From positions 1-62,847 of the forward strand of contig JAFGRW010000121.1 in assembly GCA_016934935.1 (NCBI GenBank): a stretch of 62,847 nucleotides of DNA, read 5' to 3'. Origin of the DNA: Spirochaetota bacterium (GTDB lineage Bacteria > Spirochaetota > UBA4802 > JAFGJZ01). Positions 26,609 to 35,267 of the stretch are shown piece by piece (position 1 is the stretch's first letter; each line of letters opens with the position of its first letter). A program made the translations under genes and the position numbers. A model generated the notes under the pieces. It searched no databases, was not told the origin of the DNA, and worked only from the letters and a program-made list of their open reading frames with translations.

Positions 26609-28092
26609 TAATAGCACTTTGTAAAAAAGATATCAGATCTGACACAACAGACAATAACATCAGCACAAGCAGAATCAGGGCTTTTACTGCACCCGGTATT
26701 TTTAAACAGGCAGTAGTCGCACCACTTTTAGTGGCAACCATGATTTCCTTTGCAGATTTACATGCCCAGCAACAGCCCGAAGACAGTCCGGCTCGGCAGG
26801 AACAGGATGACCTGATGTCACTGCTTAAAGAGAGCCCCAAAAACTCGTTTGACTTGAAGGGTTTTGCCGAAATATCGTCAGACACGGGCTTGTCTGATAA
26901 TGAGTATGGAGAACAATCTTTCTACAACATGGGGGCAAGAACCAAATTCCGTCCGGCTTACTCTTCACAAAAATTCAAGGCGTATGCGGACATTGATTTT
27001 TTCGCGAAATCATATTCACATGTAAAAGAGTACTCGTTTGAAACATCAGAGTTTTATATTGAAGGTGGAAACAGCCTGCTCTGGAAAACAGGCAAACAGC
27101 GTTTCAATTGGGGTGTGGCTGATATTTTTTCGATAGTTAACCCCATGGATCAAATTGACCTGCGGGAATCGTTTGCCCGTGATAACGATGAAAAATTCTG
27201 TGGAGTATATGCTTTAAGATTAACTTACATTAAAGGAGATTATGCCATCGAAGCCGCAGCACGTCCCGTAACAGAACCACTAATGCGACCTGCCGGATTT
27301 TACGCCATACATGCCGATCTGCAGGATACACCGGCAGGAACTGTAACTCCAGGTTACAAAGACAGTGACGCAGAGAGAAAAATCAAAAATGCCGCCTTCG
27401 CTCTTAGAGGTGGCGGCACAACATCAGGTCTTGACTGGCATCTCTTTGTCTATTCCGGTCCACAGCCCCGTTCGGCCTACTCCAGTACTCTCGAAAGAAC
27501 GGACACTGGACTGAATCTGACTATGGAACCCATTTTTGACCGTGTTACAATTATTGGTGTCGATGCTGCATTCGCAATGGGAAAACTTAATACTCGATTC
27601 GAAGGGATATACTCTCCCGATATGGTCGCTTCAGAGAAAATTGACGATCAGCAAAAGACTGTCGCAATGTCACAGATAATGGGTGGCAGTGATTCTGCAC
27701 TTCTTCAAGACGGAACAAGTAGAAATTACTATAGTTACGGAGTGGGTGCAGACTACAATCTTTGGGGCAATTATGGAACAGTTTACTGCGAATGGATGCA
27801 GGCCCGTTTTGTTGACGAAAGTGATATAGAAAAAGAGCTTCAAAGCGATATTCTGGCGTTAAGGATCGAAGACTCCTTTTTCTCTCAGGCTTTGAATCTT
27901 TCGGCCGGATCAATGATCAGAATAGACAACATGTCCGCCGGATATGCACTAACCACAGAAGCAGAATATGACTTTAAAAACGGACTTACGGCGACAGCAG
28001 GGGCATACTATTTTGTTCCCAACAGCGACACTTATATGCAGCTTTTCGAAGATATGAATATGATATATCTGCGAATGAGATTTTCTTTTTGA
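26605..28092 (+). CDS. DUF1302-like outer-membrane beta-barrel protein
   Basis: A long charged N-terminus of about 34 residues precedes a hydrophobic signal segment (residues 37-55, ending LHAQQQ). The mature part is beta-rich. Residues 162-188 (TGKQRFNWGVADIFSIVNPMDQIDLRE) match the hallmark of DUF1302-type barrels, where G.Q...WG is followed by NP.D. The C-terminus MIYLRMRFSF ends in Phe, as expected for a BAM-inserted outer-membrane protein. It starts inside the stop codon of the LolA-like gene. The long signal n-region is unusual for a barrel, and the true start could be internal. Confidence 0.8.
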   Translation: MIIALCKKDIRSDTTDNNISTSRIRAFTAPGIFKQAVVAPLLVATMISFADLHAQQQPEDSPARQEQDDLMSLLKESPKNSFDLKGFAEISSDTGLSDNEYGEQSFYNMGARTKFRPAYSSQKFKAYADIDFFAKSYSHVKEYSFETSEFYIEGGNSLLWKTGKQRFNWGVADIFSIVNPMDQIDLRESFARDNDEKFCGVYALRLTYIKGDYAIEAAARPVTEPLMRPAGFYAIHADLQDTPAGTVTPGYKDSDAERKIKNAAFALRGGGTTSGLDWHLFVYSGPQPRSAYSSTLERTDTGLNLTMEPIFDRVTIIGVDAAFAMGKLNTRFEGIYSPDMVASEKIDDQQKTVAMSQIMGGSDSALLQDGTSRNYYSYGVGADYNLWGNYGTVYCEWMQARFVDESDIEKELQSDILALRIEDSFFSQALNLSAGSMIRIDNMSAGYALTTEAEYDFKNGLTATAGAYYFVPNSDTYMQLFEDMNMIYLRMRFSF

Positions 28093-28139
28093 CATGTCAG
28101 AGCATTCACCATTTTTAAATTTATCAATCACAACAACAT

Positions 28140-28164
28140 GGATTCCAGGTTTAACCTGGAATCC
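28140..28164. repeat. Palindrome at the end of the MMPL operon
   Basis: GGATTCCAGG (28140-28149) and CCTGGAATCC (28155-28164) make a perfect 10-bp stem with a five-base loop. No T run follows. It may act as an mRNA 3'-stabilising hairpin or a REP-like unit. The centre shares ATTCC/GGAAT with the repeat at 22739-22760 just before this operon. Confidence 0.6.
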
Positions 28165-28220
28165 AGATCTGCAGCAAACAGACAAAATAAACGTTACACC
28201 ATTATTATCTGAAAAAACTC

Positions 28221-28254
28221 TTGCAATTACACCAATAGTGTAGTATTTTACACT
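28221..28254 (+). promoter_or_regulatory. Promoter with overlapping palindrome for the AAA ATPase gene
   Basis: TTGCAA (28221-28226) and TATTTT (28244-28249) are separated by 17 bases. The palindrome AGTGTA-N6-TACACT (28237-28254) overlaps the -10 box and is a candidate operator. The start codon is at 28281. Confidence 0.4.
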
Positions 28255-28280
28255 TATAATAATAATACTTGAGGTATAAT

Positions 28281-29375
28281 ATGATTAATCCTTTCAGCTT
28301 TTCCGGAACGGTGGCGGATCAGGGTTTTTGTAATCGCAAACAGGAACAGAAAGATATTATTGATTTTATACAAAATTCCGAAAACGTATTACTGCACGCA
28401 AATCGCAGAATGGGTAAAACCTCACTGATATACAAGGTGTTTTGCAGACTGGATAACGACATAACCAAACTTTATATCGATCTGTACGGAACTGTCAGCG
28501 AAAATGATTTTATTGAAGCATTGATGAAAAATGCCGGTCAACTGGAGTCCAGATCTGAAAAACTGTTGAAAACAGCGAAAGAGATTTTCACATCGTCCAA
28601 TGTTTCACTTTCAATAGATCCTGTTACAAACCTTCCATCTTTAACGCCGGTTTTCGGTTCATCAAAAAACAGCATGCTTCTTGAAAACGCTATGCTTCTG
28701 CTTGAACGTTATTCCGGAAAAAAACGAATGGTAATAGTCTTTGATGAGTTTCAGGAGATTGAGAACTATTCCGGGGGCGAGTTTGAAAAAAGGCTGCGGG
28801 GATTTATTCAAAAACATAACAGAATATCATATATTTTTGCGGGAAGCCGTCAGCACATTCTTGCAAGCATGTTCAACTCAAAGGGGAAAGCTTTTTATAA
28901 ACTGGCTCACAGTTATCCTTTATCAGAAATTGAAGAGGATGATTATATTAAGTGGATAAAAGGGCTGTTTGCTGATAAAAAGAAGATATCCGACAAGCTT
29001 ATTATAAAAGTTGTCAATATTTGCGAAAGACATCCCATGTACATTCAGCAGTTTTTTTATCATCTTTGGGAAGCTGATCTCAAGAGTCCTGAAATCATCG
29101 ATCAAACACTTGACCTTATATTGCTACGTAATCGAAACGAATATATGAATATCTGGGACAGTCTTACACTTAACCAACGTAAAACCCTTAAATTGATCGC
29201 GGCAAACGAAGGCAAAGATCTCTATTCGGCAGACTCGCTAAAATCTGTAAGTCTGACAACTCCGTCACAGGTTACAAAAACACTACAGTCGCTAACACAG
29301 AAAGATATAATTCAGAAAAACGGTGTTTACAAAATACAGGATATCATGTTCAAGCAGTGGATTTTAAGGTTATAG
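28281..29375 (+). CDS. AAA/STAND-like ATPase with C-terminal winged helix
   Basis: The 364-residue protein belongs with archaeal-type AAA ATPases. It has a Walker A variant, ANRRMGKTS (40-48), and a Walker B, VIVFDEFQEI (151-160), followed by FAGSRQHIL, the sensor-like arginine region. Residues about 290-355 (NQRKTLKLIAANEG, PSQVTKTLQSLTQKDII) form a winged-helix tail. Such solitary ATPases are common in anaerobes; their roles are unclear, and some relate to mobile or defence functions. I use the ATG at 28281, with GAGGTA upstream. It is a single-gene unit. Confidence 0.78.
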   Translation: MINPFSFSGTVADQGFCNRKQEQKDIIDFIQNSENVLLHANRRMGKTSLIYKVFCRLDNDITKLYIDLYGTVSENDFIEALMKNAGQLESRSEKLLKTAKEIFTSSNVSLSIDPVTNLPSLTPVFGSSKNSMLLENAMLLLERYSGKKRMVIVFDEFQEIENYSGGEFEKRLRGFIQKHNRISYIFAGSRQHILASMFNSKGKAFYKLAHSYPLSEIEEDDYIKWIKGLFADKKKISDKLIIKVVNICERHPMYIQQFFYHLWEADLKSPEIIDQTLDLILLRNRNEYMNIWDSLTLNQRKTLKLIAANEGKDLYSADSLKSVSLTTPSQVTKTLQSLTQKDIIQKNGVYKIQDIMFKQWILRL

Positions 29376-29656
29376 TCTGTAAAACTGTTCTCGGGTAAGC
29401 AAAAAGTTATCTTGATTTTACAATAAAAATGAGTTTGATATTTATTATTGGCGAAAAATGAAATTTTACAAGCATTTGCTAATACGGAAAGAACTGTTTT
29501 GCTATTCTTGTAAAATAGTTGTGAACTATGCTTATGCAAACATATATCTGGCATTACGCTTTTTTGTTTGACATAAAACCCGCAAGCTCTGCTATCATGA
29601 TATCCATGATGATTCAGCGTTCCTAAGCGCGTTTAACTCTACAAAGGCAAAAGACA
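29376..29656 (+). promoter_or_regulatory. Intergenic with candidate CapA-gene promoter
   Basis: A perfect TTGACA at 29568-29573 is followed by TATCAT at 29593-29598 (spacing 19, longer than ideal). The small palindrome ATCATG-N5-CATGAT (29594-29610) overlaps that -10 box. Nothing else is seen in this gap. Confidence 0.4.
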
Positions 29657-30805
29657 ATGAGAACAAAACCGATTATACCGGCTATTCTGATAGCGCTGTT
29701 TCTAAATTCGTGCAGCTCCTCACAACTTTCATCTCTTTTTGGTTCGGGCGATAAAAATTCGTTCAGCCTTGTTGCAGTTGGAGATATAAGTCATTCGCAT
29801 ACCAGCGATTACGTAGCAGAATTCAAAGCATTAGGCAAAAAAAAATATATACCCACACGTAAGATTATCTCGTCGGCTGACCTATCTTTCGCAAACCTTG
29901 AGACTCCTTACACAACACGAGAACCCGTTCTTGAAAAACAGTTTGCATTCGCATCAGACCCGGAAGAGCTTGATCATATACTCTGGGCAGGTTTTAACCT
30001 TTTAAGCCTGGCTAACAATCACTCGCATGACGCAGGCCAGGCAGGCATCGTTGATACTATTGAGCTACTCCAAAAGAAAAAGAGAACTGGAAAAAAAGTC
30101 CGCGGCTCTTTAACCTGGGCTGGCACAGGTCGAACCTTTAGCGAAGCCAGAGAACCAAAGTTTATAAAACTGCCGGGTAAAAATTTTAAAATTGCGTTTC
30201 TTGCATATGGCAACAACAGCCATTCGCTTGTTAACACATTCGAAGTGCAACGAGCGGCAAACGAGATTCAAAAGATTAAGCGTTCTGATCCAAACACTAT
30301 AATAATCGTCTCGGTACACTCCGGCACCGAATACCGCCATGTTCCCGGATCCGCTACAATATCCTATTATCGCACACTAATCGACGCTGGCGCTCAAGTT
30401 ATACTGGGGCACCACCCCCACGTCCTTCAGGGAATCGAGCAATACCGCAACGGCATAATATTTTATTCGCTTGGAAATTTTTCTTTTGGAAGCTACACCA
30501 GTCGACATATTGAAAATGAAGCCAAATTATACGGCATGATTGCCAGAATGGATTTTAGACGTATCAATTCCACACTGGATATCCGCCTCGTTGCTTATCC
30601 GCTATATGTGGACAATGTTTATCCAATGATAGTCAACAATCACAAACTTGAGCCTACTCCTTTTGTTCCTCAGGTTGTACAGAAACCCTTTTCCAAACCC
30701 ATACTCGACTCTATAATTAGCTGGTCAAATCAGATCCCCGGAAATGACATACGGCTTTCGTCAGACGGGACAACCCTGAACGCCAGAATACGAATTGACC
30801 TTTAA
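29657..30805 (+). CDS. CapA-family lipoprotein (metallophosphatase fold)
   Basis: The lipobox is LFLNSC (Cys19). The body has the CapA/PgsA pattern: VAVGDISHSH (metal-binding GD at 42-43), FANLETP, LSLANNHSHDAG, VSVHSGTEYRHVPG and GAQVILGHHPHVLQGIEQYRNGIIFYSLGNF. CapA proteins take part in poly-gamma-glutamate capsule synthesis or anchoring, but many lone homologs have unknown substrates. No capB or capC genes are nearby, so a capsule role is not supported here. It converges with the korB gene. Confidence 0.88.
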   Translation: MRTKPIIPAILIALFLNSCSSSQLSSLFGSGDKNSFSLVAVGDISHSHTSDYVAEFKALGKKKYIPTRKIISSADLSFANLETPYTTREPVLEKQFAFASDPEELDHILWAGFNLLSLANNHSHDAGQAGIVDTIELLQKKKRTGKKVRGSLTWAGTGRTFSEAREPKFIKLPGKNFKIAFLAYGNNSHSLVNTFEVQRAANEIQKIKRSDPNTIIIVSVHSGTEYRHVPGSATISYYRTLIDAGAQVILGHHPHVLQGIEQYRNGIIFYSLGNFSFGSYTSRHIENEAKLYGMIARMDFRRINSTLDIRLVAYPLYVDNVYPMIVNNHKLEPTPFVPQVVQKPFSKPILDSIISWSNQIPGNDIRLSSDGTTLNARIRIDL

Positions 30806-30877
30806 ATTTCTTTTTCGCGGAAAGCATTTTTCTTCACTTTAAAAAGACAGTTATAATAATTAATTTGTTAATTCTCA

Positions 30878-31747
30878 TTATTCTCTTCGCGCATCGATCA
30901 GTTTCTTGAGCTTCTTCATGTCGAAATCCCGCTCATACAGGGGCTGTGAATTATTCTTATAGGCCGCGCAATTTTCTTCAAATGTAGCTTTTTGGTTTTC
31001 CTTAAAAAAGATGCCTGTCGGATAAGGATCACTTTGTAGAGCTCTTGTAAATGCCGCAATTTTATCACCCTGATTATGATCAGCGTCCAGTTCGTATGTG
31101 TTTTCTTTGTACCATTTAAACGTGTTGGTTTTGTTCATGGAGACACACTGAACAAACATATCAACCAGAGCGAACCCCCTATGTTTGATCGCCTCTTTAA
31201 AAACATGTTTTGTCTGCTCTGCGTTGCCCGGGAAAACCCGCGCCACAAAAGTTGCTCCCATTGCAATAGCAACTGCTAAAGGGTTAAAGGTCTCATTTGT
31301 GACCCCGTCAATTTGAACTGGCGTGACAAGACCTTTGGGAGAAGTAGGAGACCCTTGTCCCTTTGTCAGCCCGTAAATCATATTGTTATGCGCAAAAACT
31401 GTTATATCCGAGTTTCGCTCAATCTGTGCCAAGAAGTGGTTTCCGCCTTCGCCATACAAACAGCCGTCGCCGGAGTTTACAATTACTTCCAGTTGTGGAT
31501 TGCTAGCCTTAATTGCCATTGCAGCCGGTAACGCTCTACCGTGCAATCCGTTAAACATATGTCCCTTGATATACTGCGGCATTTTGGCAGCCTGCCCTAT
31601 ACCAGAAACAAATACAATATTATCGGGAGACATTTTCATTTCGGCAATTGCTTCACGTAAAATTTTATGTACCAAAAAATGTCCACAACCCGGACACCAT
31701 GCTTTAGAATGCGGCATGTCATAGTCTTTAGCAGTAAAATCAATCAT
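30878..31747 (-). CDS. korB: 2-oxoacid:ferredoxin oxidoreductase, beta subunit
   Basis: The beta subunit binds thiamine diphosphate and a 4Fe-4S cluster. The sequence shows CPGCGH (Cys18 and Cys21), GDG (93-95) followed by NNMIYGLTKGQGSPTS (121-136) for thiamine diphosphate, and KTNTFKWYK. At 289 residues it has the normal length. The ATG directly follows the alpha-subunit stop (TAGATG), with GGAGG inside the end of the alpha gene, so translation is coupled. The complex oxidises 2-oxoglutarate or a related oxoacid to an acyl-CoA and reduces ferredoxin, which suggests anaerobic or ferredoxin-based metabolism. Confidence 0.93.
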   Translation of the reverse strand: MIDFTAKDYDMPHSKAWCPGCGHFLVHKILREAIAEMKMSPDNIVFVSGIGQAAKMPQYIKGHMFNGLHGRALPAAMAIKASNPQLEVIVNSGDGCLYGEGGNHFLAQIERNSDITVFAHNNMIYGLTKGQGSPTSPKGLVTPVQIDGVTNETFNPLAVAIAMGATFVARVFPGNAEQTKHVFKEAIKHRGFALVDMFVQCVSMNKTNTFKWYKENTYELDADHNQGDKIAAFTRALQSDPYPTGIFFKENQKATFEENCAAYKNNSQPLYERDFDMKKLKKLIDARRE

Positions 31748-33469
31748 CTATTCGGCCTCCTTTTCAATTATCTCTGTTATTTCTTCTACCGAAAATGGTT
31801 TTCCAGAAAACCGCAGATGCAATGATTCATTTGGTATAGATATATCGGCATGAATTTTTAACAAATTGGCAAATTGCCCAGAGGCATTTGCTTCTACCAG
31901 AATCATTTTTTTTGGATTCTTTTTCTCTATAAATTTTTTAATATCAGCAGGCAAAGGGTAAATCTGATGAAAGTGAACTATCGCGACATCATTACGATCG
32001 TTAATCTCAACTGACTCCTTTATCGCCGGCAAGGTTGACCCCCAACAGATTATTGCCAACTTGGGATTTTCCGGACCATACCATGTTGGTAACTCCGCGA
32101 TTTTCTCTATCAATTCCAAACGTTTGTAAAATCTTTTTTTTACCATTTCCGGGCGTATATAATCCATATCCTCGGTGATATGACCCTGTTCATCGTGTTC
32201 GTCCGAATCGGCTCGCACAAGACCTTTGCCATAACCCGGAATTCCCCGGGGCGAAAGGCCATTATCTGTAAATTTATATCGTTGATAATCATCTTCAGTT
32301 TTTACATGGTGCTTTTCGATTTTAATATCAGTTATATTCAATTCCGGTATATTGTTATACCGATCAACAAAATCCTGATCGGTTAAAATAAAAACCGGAA
32401 CCTGATACTGATCCGCGATATTAAACGCTCTCTGTGTCAGATAAAAAGCCTCCTCTATTGTACCCGGAGCAAAGATAATTCGTTGAAACTCTCCATGACC
32501 GGCATAAAGCACCAGATTCAAGTCTTCTTGTGCCGTACGCGTAGGAAGTCCGGTTGCGGGTCCCGGACGCTGAGCGATATGCAAAACCGCCGGGGACTCC
32601 ATCATGCCGGCGAGGGAGAGAGCTTCGGTCATTAATGCGAATCCTCCACCCGAGGTTGATGCCAAAGCGCGTGCACCGGCATACCAGGCTGCCACCGTTT
32701 TATTTAATGCGGCAATCTCATCCTCGGCCTGATCAATTACTATTTCAAAGTCATTGGAATTTGCCGCCAAAAACTGCAGAACTCCTGTGCTTGGCGACAT
32801 AGGATAAGCCGAGATAAAATTACAACCACCAGCTATTGCCCCCAAACCGACAGCCTGGGCTCCATTAATAAGAATATCGGTTTTAACATTCTTATCCGGC
32901 ACCAACACCTGTTTAAATTTACCAGATCTTGTTATCTCTTCTCCCAGGGAAAAGCCAGATTCAAAAGCATCTATATTTTGTTTTACTATCTCTTCGCCTT
33001 TTTTGTTAAATTTTGTCTGTAACAGGTTCGAAGCTACCTCTTTGTCGGCTAAAAACAAGCCTGTTACTATTCCCACTATGATTGTATTTACGTAAATAGC
33101 ATTCCCCATCTCTTTGGCTAGTTCCTGCATCTTTACTTCGATTACCTGACTCCCATTAACATCCATATTTTCAATTTTGTTTGCCGGATCAATAATTATT
33201 ATAGTGTTTGCCGATAGCCGGTGTACACAATGGTTAAAAGCCTCCGCGTTAAAAGGGATTAATAAATCAATATGATCAACAAATGCTGCTACTTGATGGT
33301 CCGAAATTCGTATCTGAGTCGAATTGGATCCACCACGAACTCTCGACTCATACTCTTTTGTCGCGCAGATATGATATCCACTTTTCTTCAGTATACCAAC
33401 CAGGATCTCTTCTACAGTCTGCACGCCCTGCCCTGCTTCACCGGCAATAACAATAGAAATATCTTTCAT
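31748..33469 (-). CDS. korA: 2-oxoacid:ferredoxin oxidoreductase, alpha subunit (gamma fused)
   Basis: Residues 1-180 are the gamma domain (VIAGEAGQGVQTVEEIL, then ESRVRGGSNSTQIRIS). From about 200 comes the alpha domain (GAQAVGLGAIAGGCNFISAYPMSPSTG, then TSGGGFALMTEALSLAGMMESP). The gamma-alpha fusion in 573 residues is the common two-gene Kor arrangement. Substrate choice between 2-oxoglutarate and other oxoacids cannot be settled by eye; I follow the usual naming. AAGGAG precedes the ATG. No ferredoxin-like delta gene (korD) accompanies the pair. Confidence 0.93.
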   Translation of the reverse strand: MKDISIVIAGEAGQGVQTVEEILVGILKKSGYHICATKEYESRVRGGSNSTQIRISDHQVAAFVDHIDLLIPFNAEAFNHCVHRLSANTIIIIDPANKIENMDVNGSQVIEVKMQELAKEMGNAIYVNTIIVGIVTGLFLADKEVASNLLQTKFNKKGEEIVKQNIDAFESGFSLGEEITRSGKFKQVLVPDKNVKTDILINGAQAVGLGAIAGGCNFISAYPMSPSTGVLQFLAANSNDFEIVIDQAEDEIAALNKTVAAWYAGARALASTSGGGFALMTEALSLAGMMESPAVLHIAQRPGPATGLPTRTAQEDLNLVLYAGHGEFQRIIFAPGTIEEAFYLTQRAFNIADQYQVPVFILTDQDFVDRYNNIPELNITDIKIEKHHVKTEDDYQRYKFTDNGLSPRGIPGYGKGLVRADSDEHDEQGHITEDMDYIRPEMVKKRFYKRLELIEKIAELPTWYGPENPKLAIICWGSTLPAIKESVEINDRNDVAIVHFHQIYPLPADIKKFIEKKNPKKMILVEANASGQFANLLKIHADISIPNESLHLRFSGKPFSVEEITEIIEKEAE

Positions 33470-33891
33470 AATAATTATTCTTCTCCTTTCAATAGAATTA
33501 TCTTCTGCGTATATTTATTTGACAGCTTTCTCAAGACTTGAACGAATTAAATGATTTACAGAACGAAATTCTTTATGAATCAGTTTTGCAAGACTGCAAA
33601 TTTTGGCCTGGATGATTGAAAATTAAATCTTCCAAATATAACTTAAATAAGACCTTGCATTATAAAACTCTGTTCTCACAGAAAACCATTACCTACAAGT
33701 TACAAAAAAAATATAAGAGTTCAACAATTTGAAAATAAAAACGGAATAGGTAAAATTTTCCAGAAAAACAGCATGTTAGTCTGTTTTTCTCCTTTCATGT
33801 TGATATTTTACCAGGTACTGATTAAATTATATGATATAATCCGATAACATCATTGCTGTATTCAACTAAGAAGCTTTGACGGAGTAATATT
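33470..33891. other. Divergent intergenic region
   Basis: It holds the leader of korA on one side and of the zinc-ribbon membrane protein on the other. A perfect -10-like TATAAT lies at 33835-33840 but without a good -35. The hairpin AGAAAAACAG (33762-33771) and CTGTTTTTCT (33781-33790) lies between the divergent genes, where a terminator is not expected; it may end a short RNA or act as an attenuator. Confidence 0.4.
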
Positions 33892-34953
33892 ATGGACAAA
33901 AAAGTCTTCCGAAGAACAGACGGCATGGTAATGATACTTCCTATTATTGCAGTTTGTTCCGGATTTGCTGTGTACATTTTCATATCTGTTGCAAAACTTG
34001 ATCCAAAAATAACAAAAATTTTATGGGCTGCTATCGCTTTACCTTTAATACTTCCCATATTTTTACAGATTTTTCATACAATAACAATTGACGACACCTA
34101 TATAACAAAAGGCTTACGACGTAAAAAAATAAAGATTTCCGAAATAATCAGATTTGGCGAAGGCAAACTGAAAGGATATCTTGATACTGCAAGTCGATCG
34201 TCTTCTACCAGAATCACAACCAGCCACTTCAAGATTATTGACTCATCGGGACGCACCATGCGGATAAACTGGATGGGTTATAAAGATAAGCATGATTTGT
34301 ACAAGCTGCTTGTTGATAAAATTGGCTATTCGCCCGAAACACTGTACACCGACGGTATTTACGGAATATATTTTATTCCTCTTGAAAAATGCTTAAACTG
34401 CGGTCAGAAAAACAATGGTAATCTTGTAAAATGTGCCTATTGCGGAAGATTTCTGAGACCTGCACCTGAATACGACAAACATCTTGAAAAGCTTCTTCAT
34501 CCGGGAAAAGATTACCAACCTCGCCTCACAAAAGGTTTTTCGTTTAAAAATACAACATCCGGCAAGATTGCAGGCTCAATTCTTACTTTTTATGCACTGC
34601 TCGCAGCTGCAGTGTCTAACCTGCATTTTACAGATATTCTCGCCCTATATATAGCACCTTTCCCCTACCCGATTCACGGTTACATTGCCGCATTTTTTTC
34701 GATATGGGGTTTTTACTTTCTGCTAAGACATAATCCTAAAATAGCAATAACCCTTGTTTTTTTATGCGCCCTTATATTGGGCACACAACCATGCGCGTCA
34801 TCAATAATACGGTCTCGACTTCCTCTGGATCCTTACGTTGAAGAAATTGTTGCCATACTGCCAACATATCATTTTATCATTTCAGGCACAGCTCTTGCTG
34901 TTTTTGCACTGCTTCATCAAAAAATTCCTTTTTTCAGAATTAAGAAACAGTAG
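33892..34953 (+). CDS. Membrane protein with central zinc ribbon
   Basis: Two membrane helices (about 15-33 and 44-62) are followed by a bacterial-PH-like beta domain (63-145: TITIDDTYITKGLRRKKIKISEIIRFGEG). A zinc ribbon comes next, with Cys167, Cys170, Cys181 and Cys184 (CLNC then CAYC), and then about four further helices to the C-terminus. The arrangement of a PH-like domain and zinc ribbon between membrane blocks is seen in poorly studied membrane proteins. Function unknown. It is a single gene with its own presumed promoter. Confidence 0.7.
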   Translation: MDKKVFRRTDGMVMILPIIAVCSGFAVYIFISVAKLDPKITKILWAAIALPLILPIFLQIFHTITIDDTYITKGLRRKKIKISEIIRFGEGKLKGYLDTASRSSSTRITTSHFKIIDSSGRTMRINWMGYKDKHDLYKLLVDKIGYSPETLYTDGIYGIYFIPLEKCLNCGQKNNGNLVKCAYCGRFLRPAPEYDKHLEKLLHPGKDYQPRLTKGFSFKNTTSGKIAGSILTFYALLAAAVSNLHFTDILALYIAPFPYPIHGYIAAFFSIWGFYFLLRHNPKIAITLVFLCALILGTQPCASSIIRSRLPLDPYVEEIVAILPTYHFIISGTALAVFALLHQKIPFFRIKKQ

Positions 34954-35216
34954 TATCTTCTTAACAAAAAAAACAGCTAAAAGAAAGAGTAAAAAGCTTA
35001 TCTATCACAGGTAGTGATTTGTTTTCTGTTTTTTACTTGTCTTTTTTATACAGCATATCAATAATTAACGTTATCAGTAACTGTTTGATTTATTTGAAAT
35101 TACCTTACATTAATCCGCAAATTATATTTTAACCATATACGACTCGTACAATTAAATAAGCATAATCAGGCTGTTTAAACAGTTTATATATCATTTAGCA
35201 AATAGTCATAATATAG
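34954..35216. other. Intergenic with possible weak terminator
   Basis: AAAAAACAG (34968-34976) could pair with CTGTTTTTT (35026-35034) around a loop that holds the small hairpin ATCAC-AGGTA-GTGAT. A T-rich stretch follows. This may end the zinc-ribbon gene transcript. Confidence 0.35.
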
Positions 35217-35245
35217 TTGTATATTCCCGATAATAATGCTATAAT
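35217..35245 (+). promoter_or_regulatory. Sigma-70-like promoter of the chemoreceptor gene
   Basis: TTGTAT (35217-35222), 17 bases, then a perfect TATAAT (35240-35245). The start codon is at 35268, implying a very short leader. Confidence 0.6.
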
Positions 35246-35267
35246 CGATACCAATAGGGATAATTAT

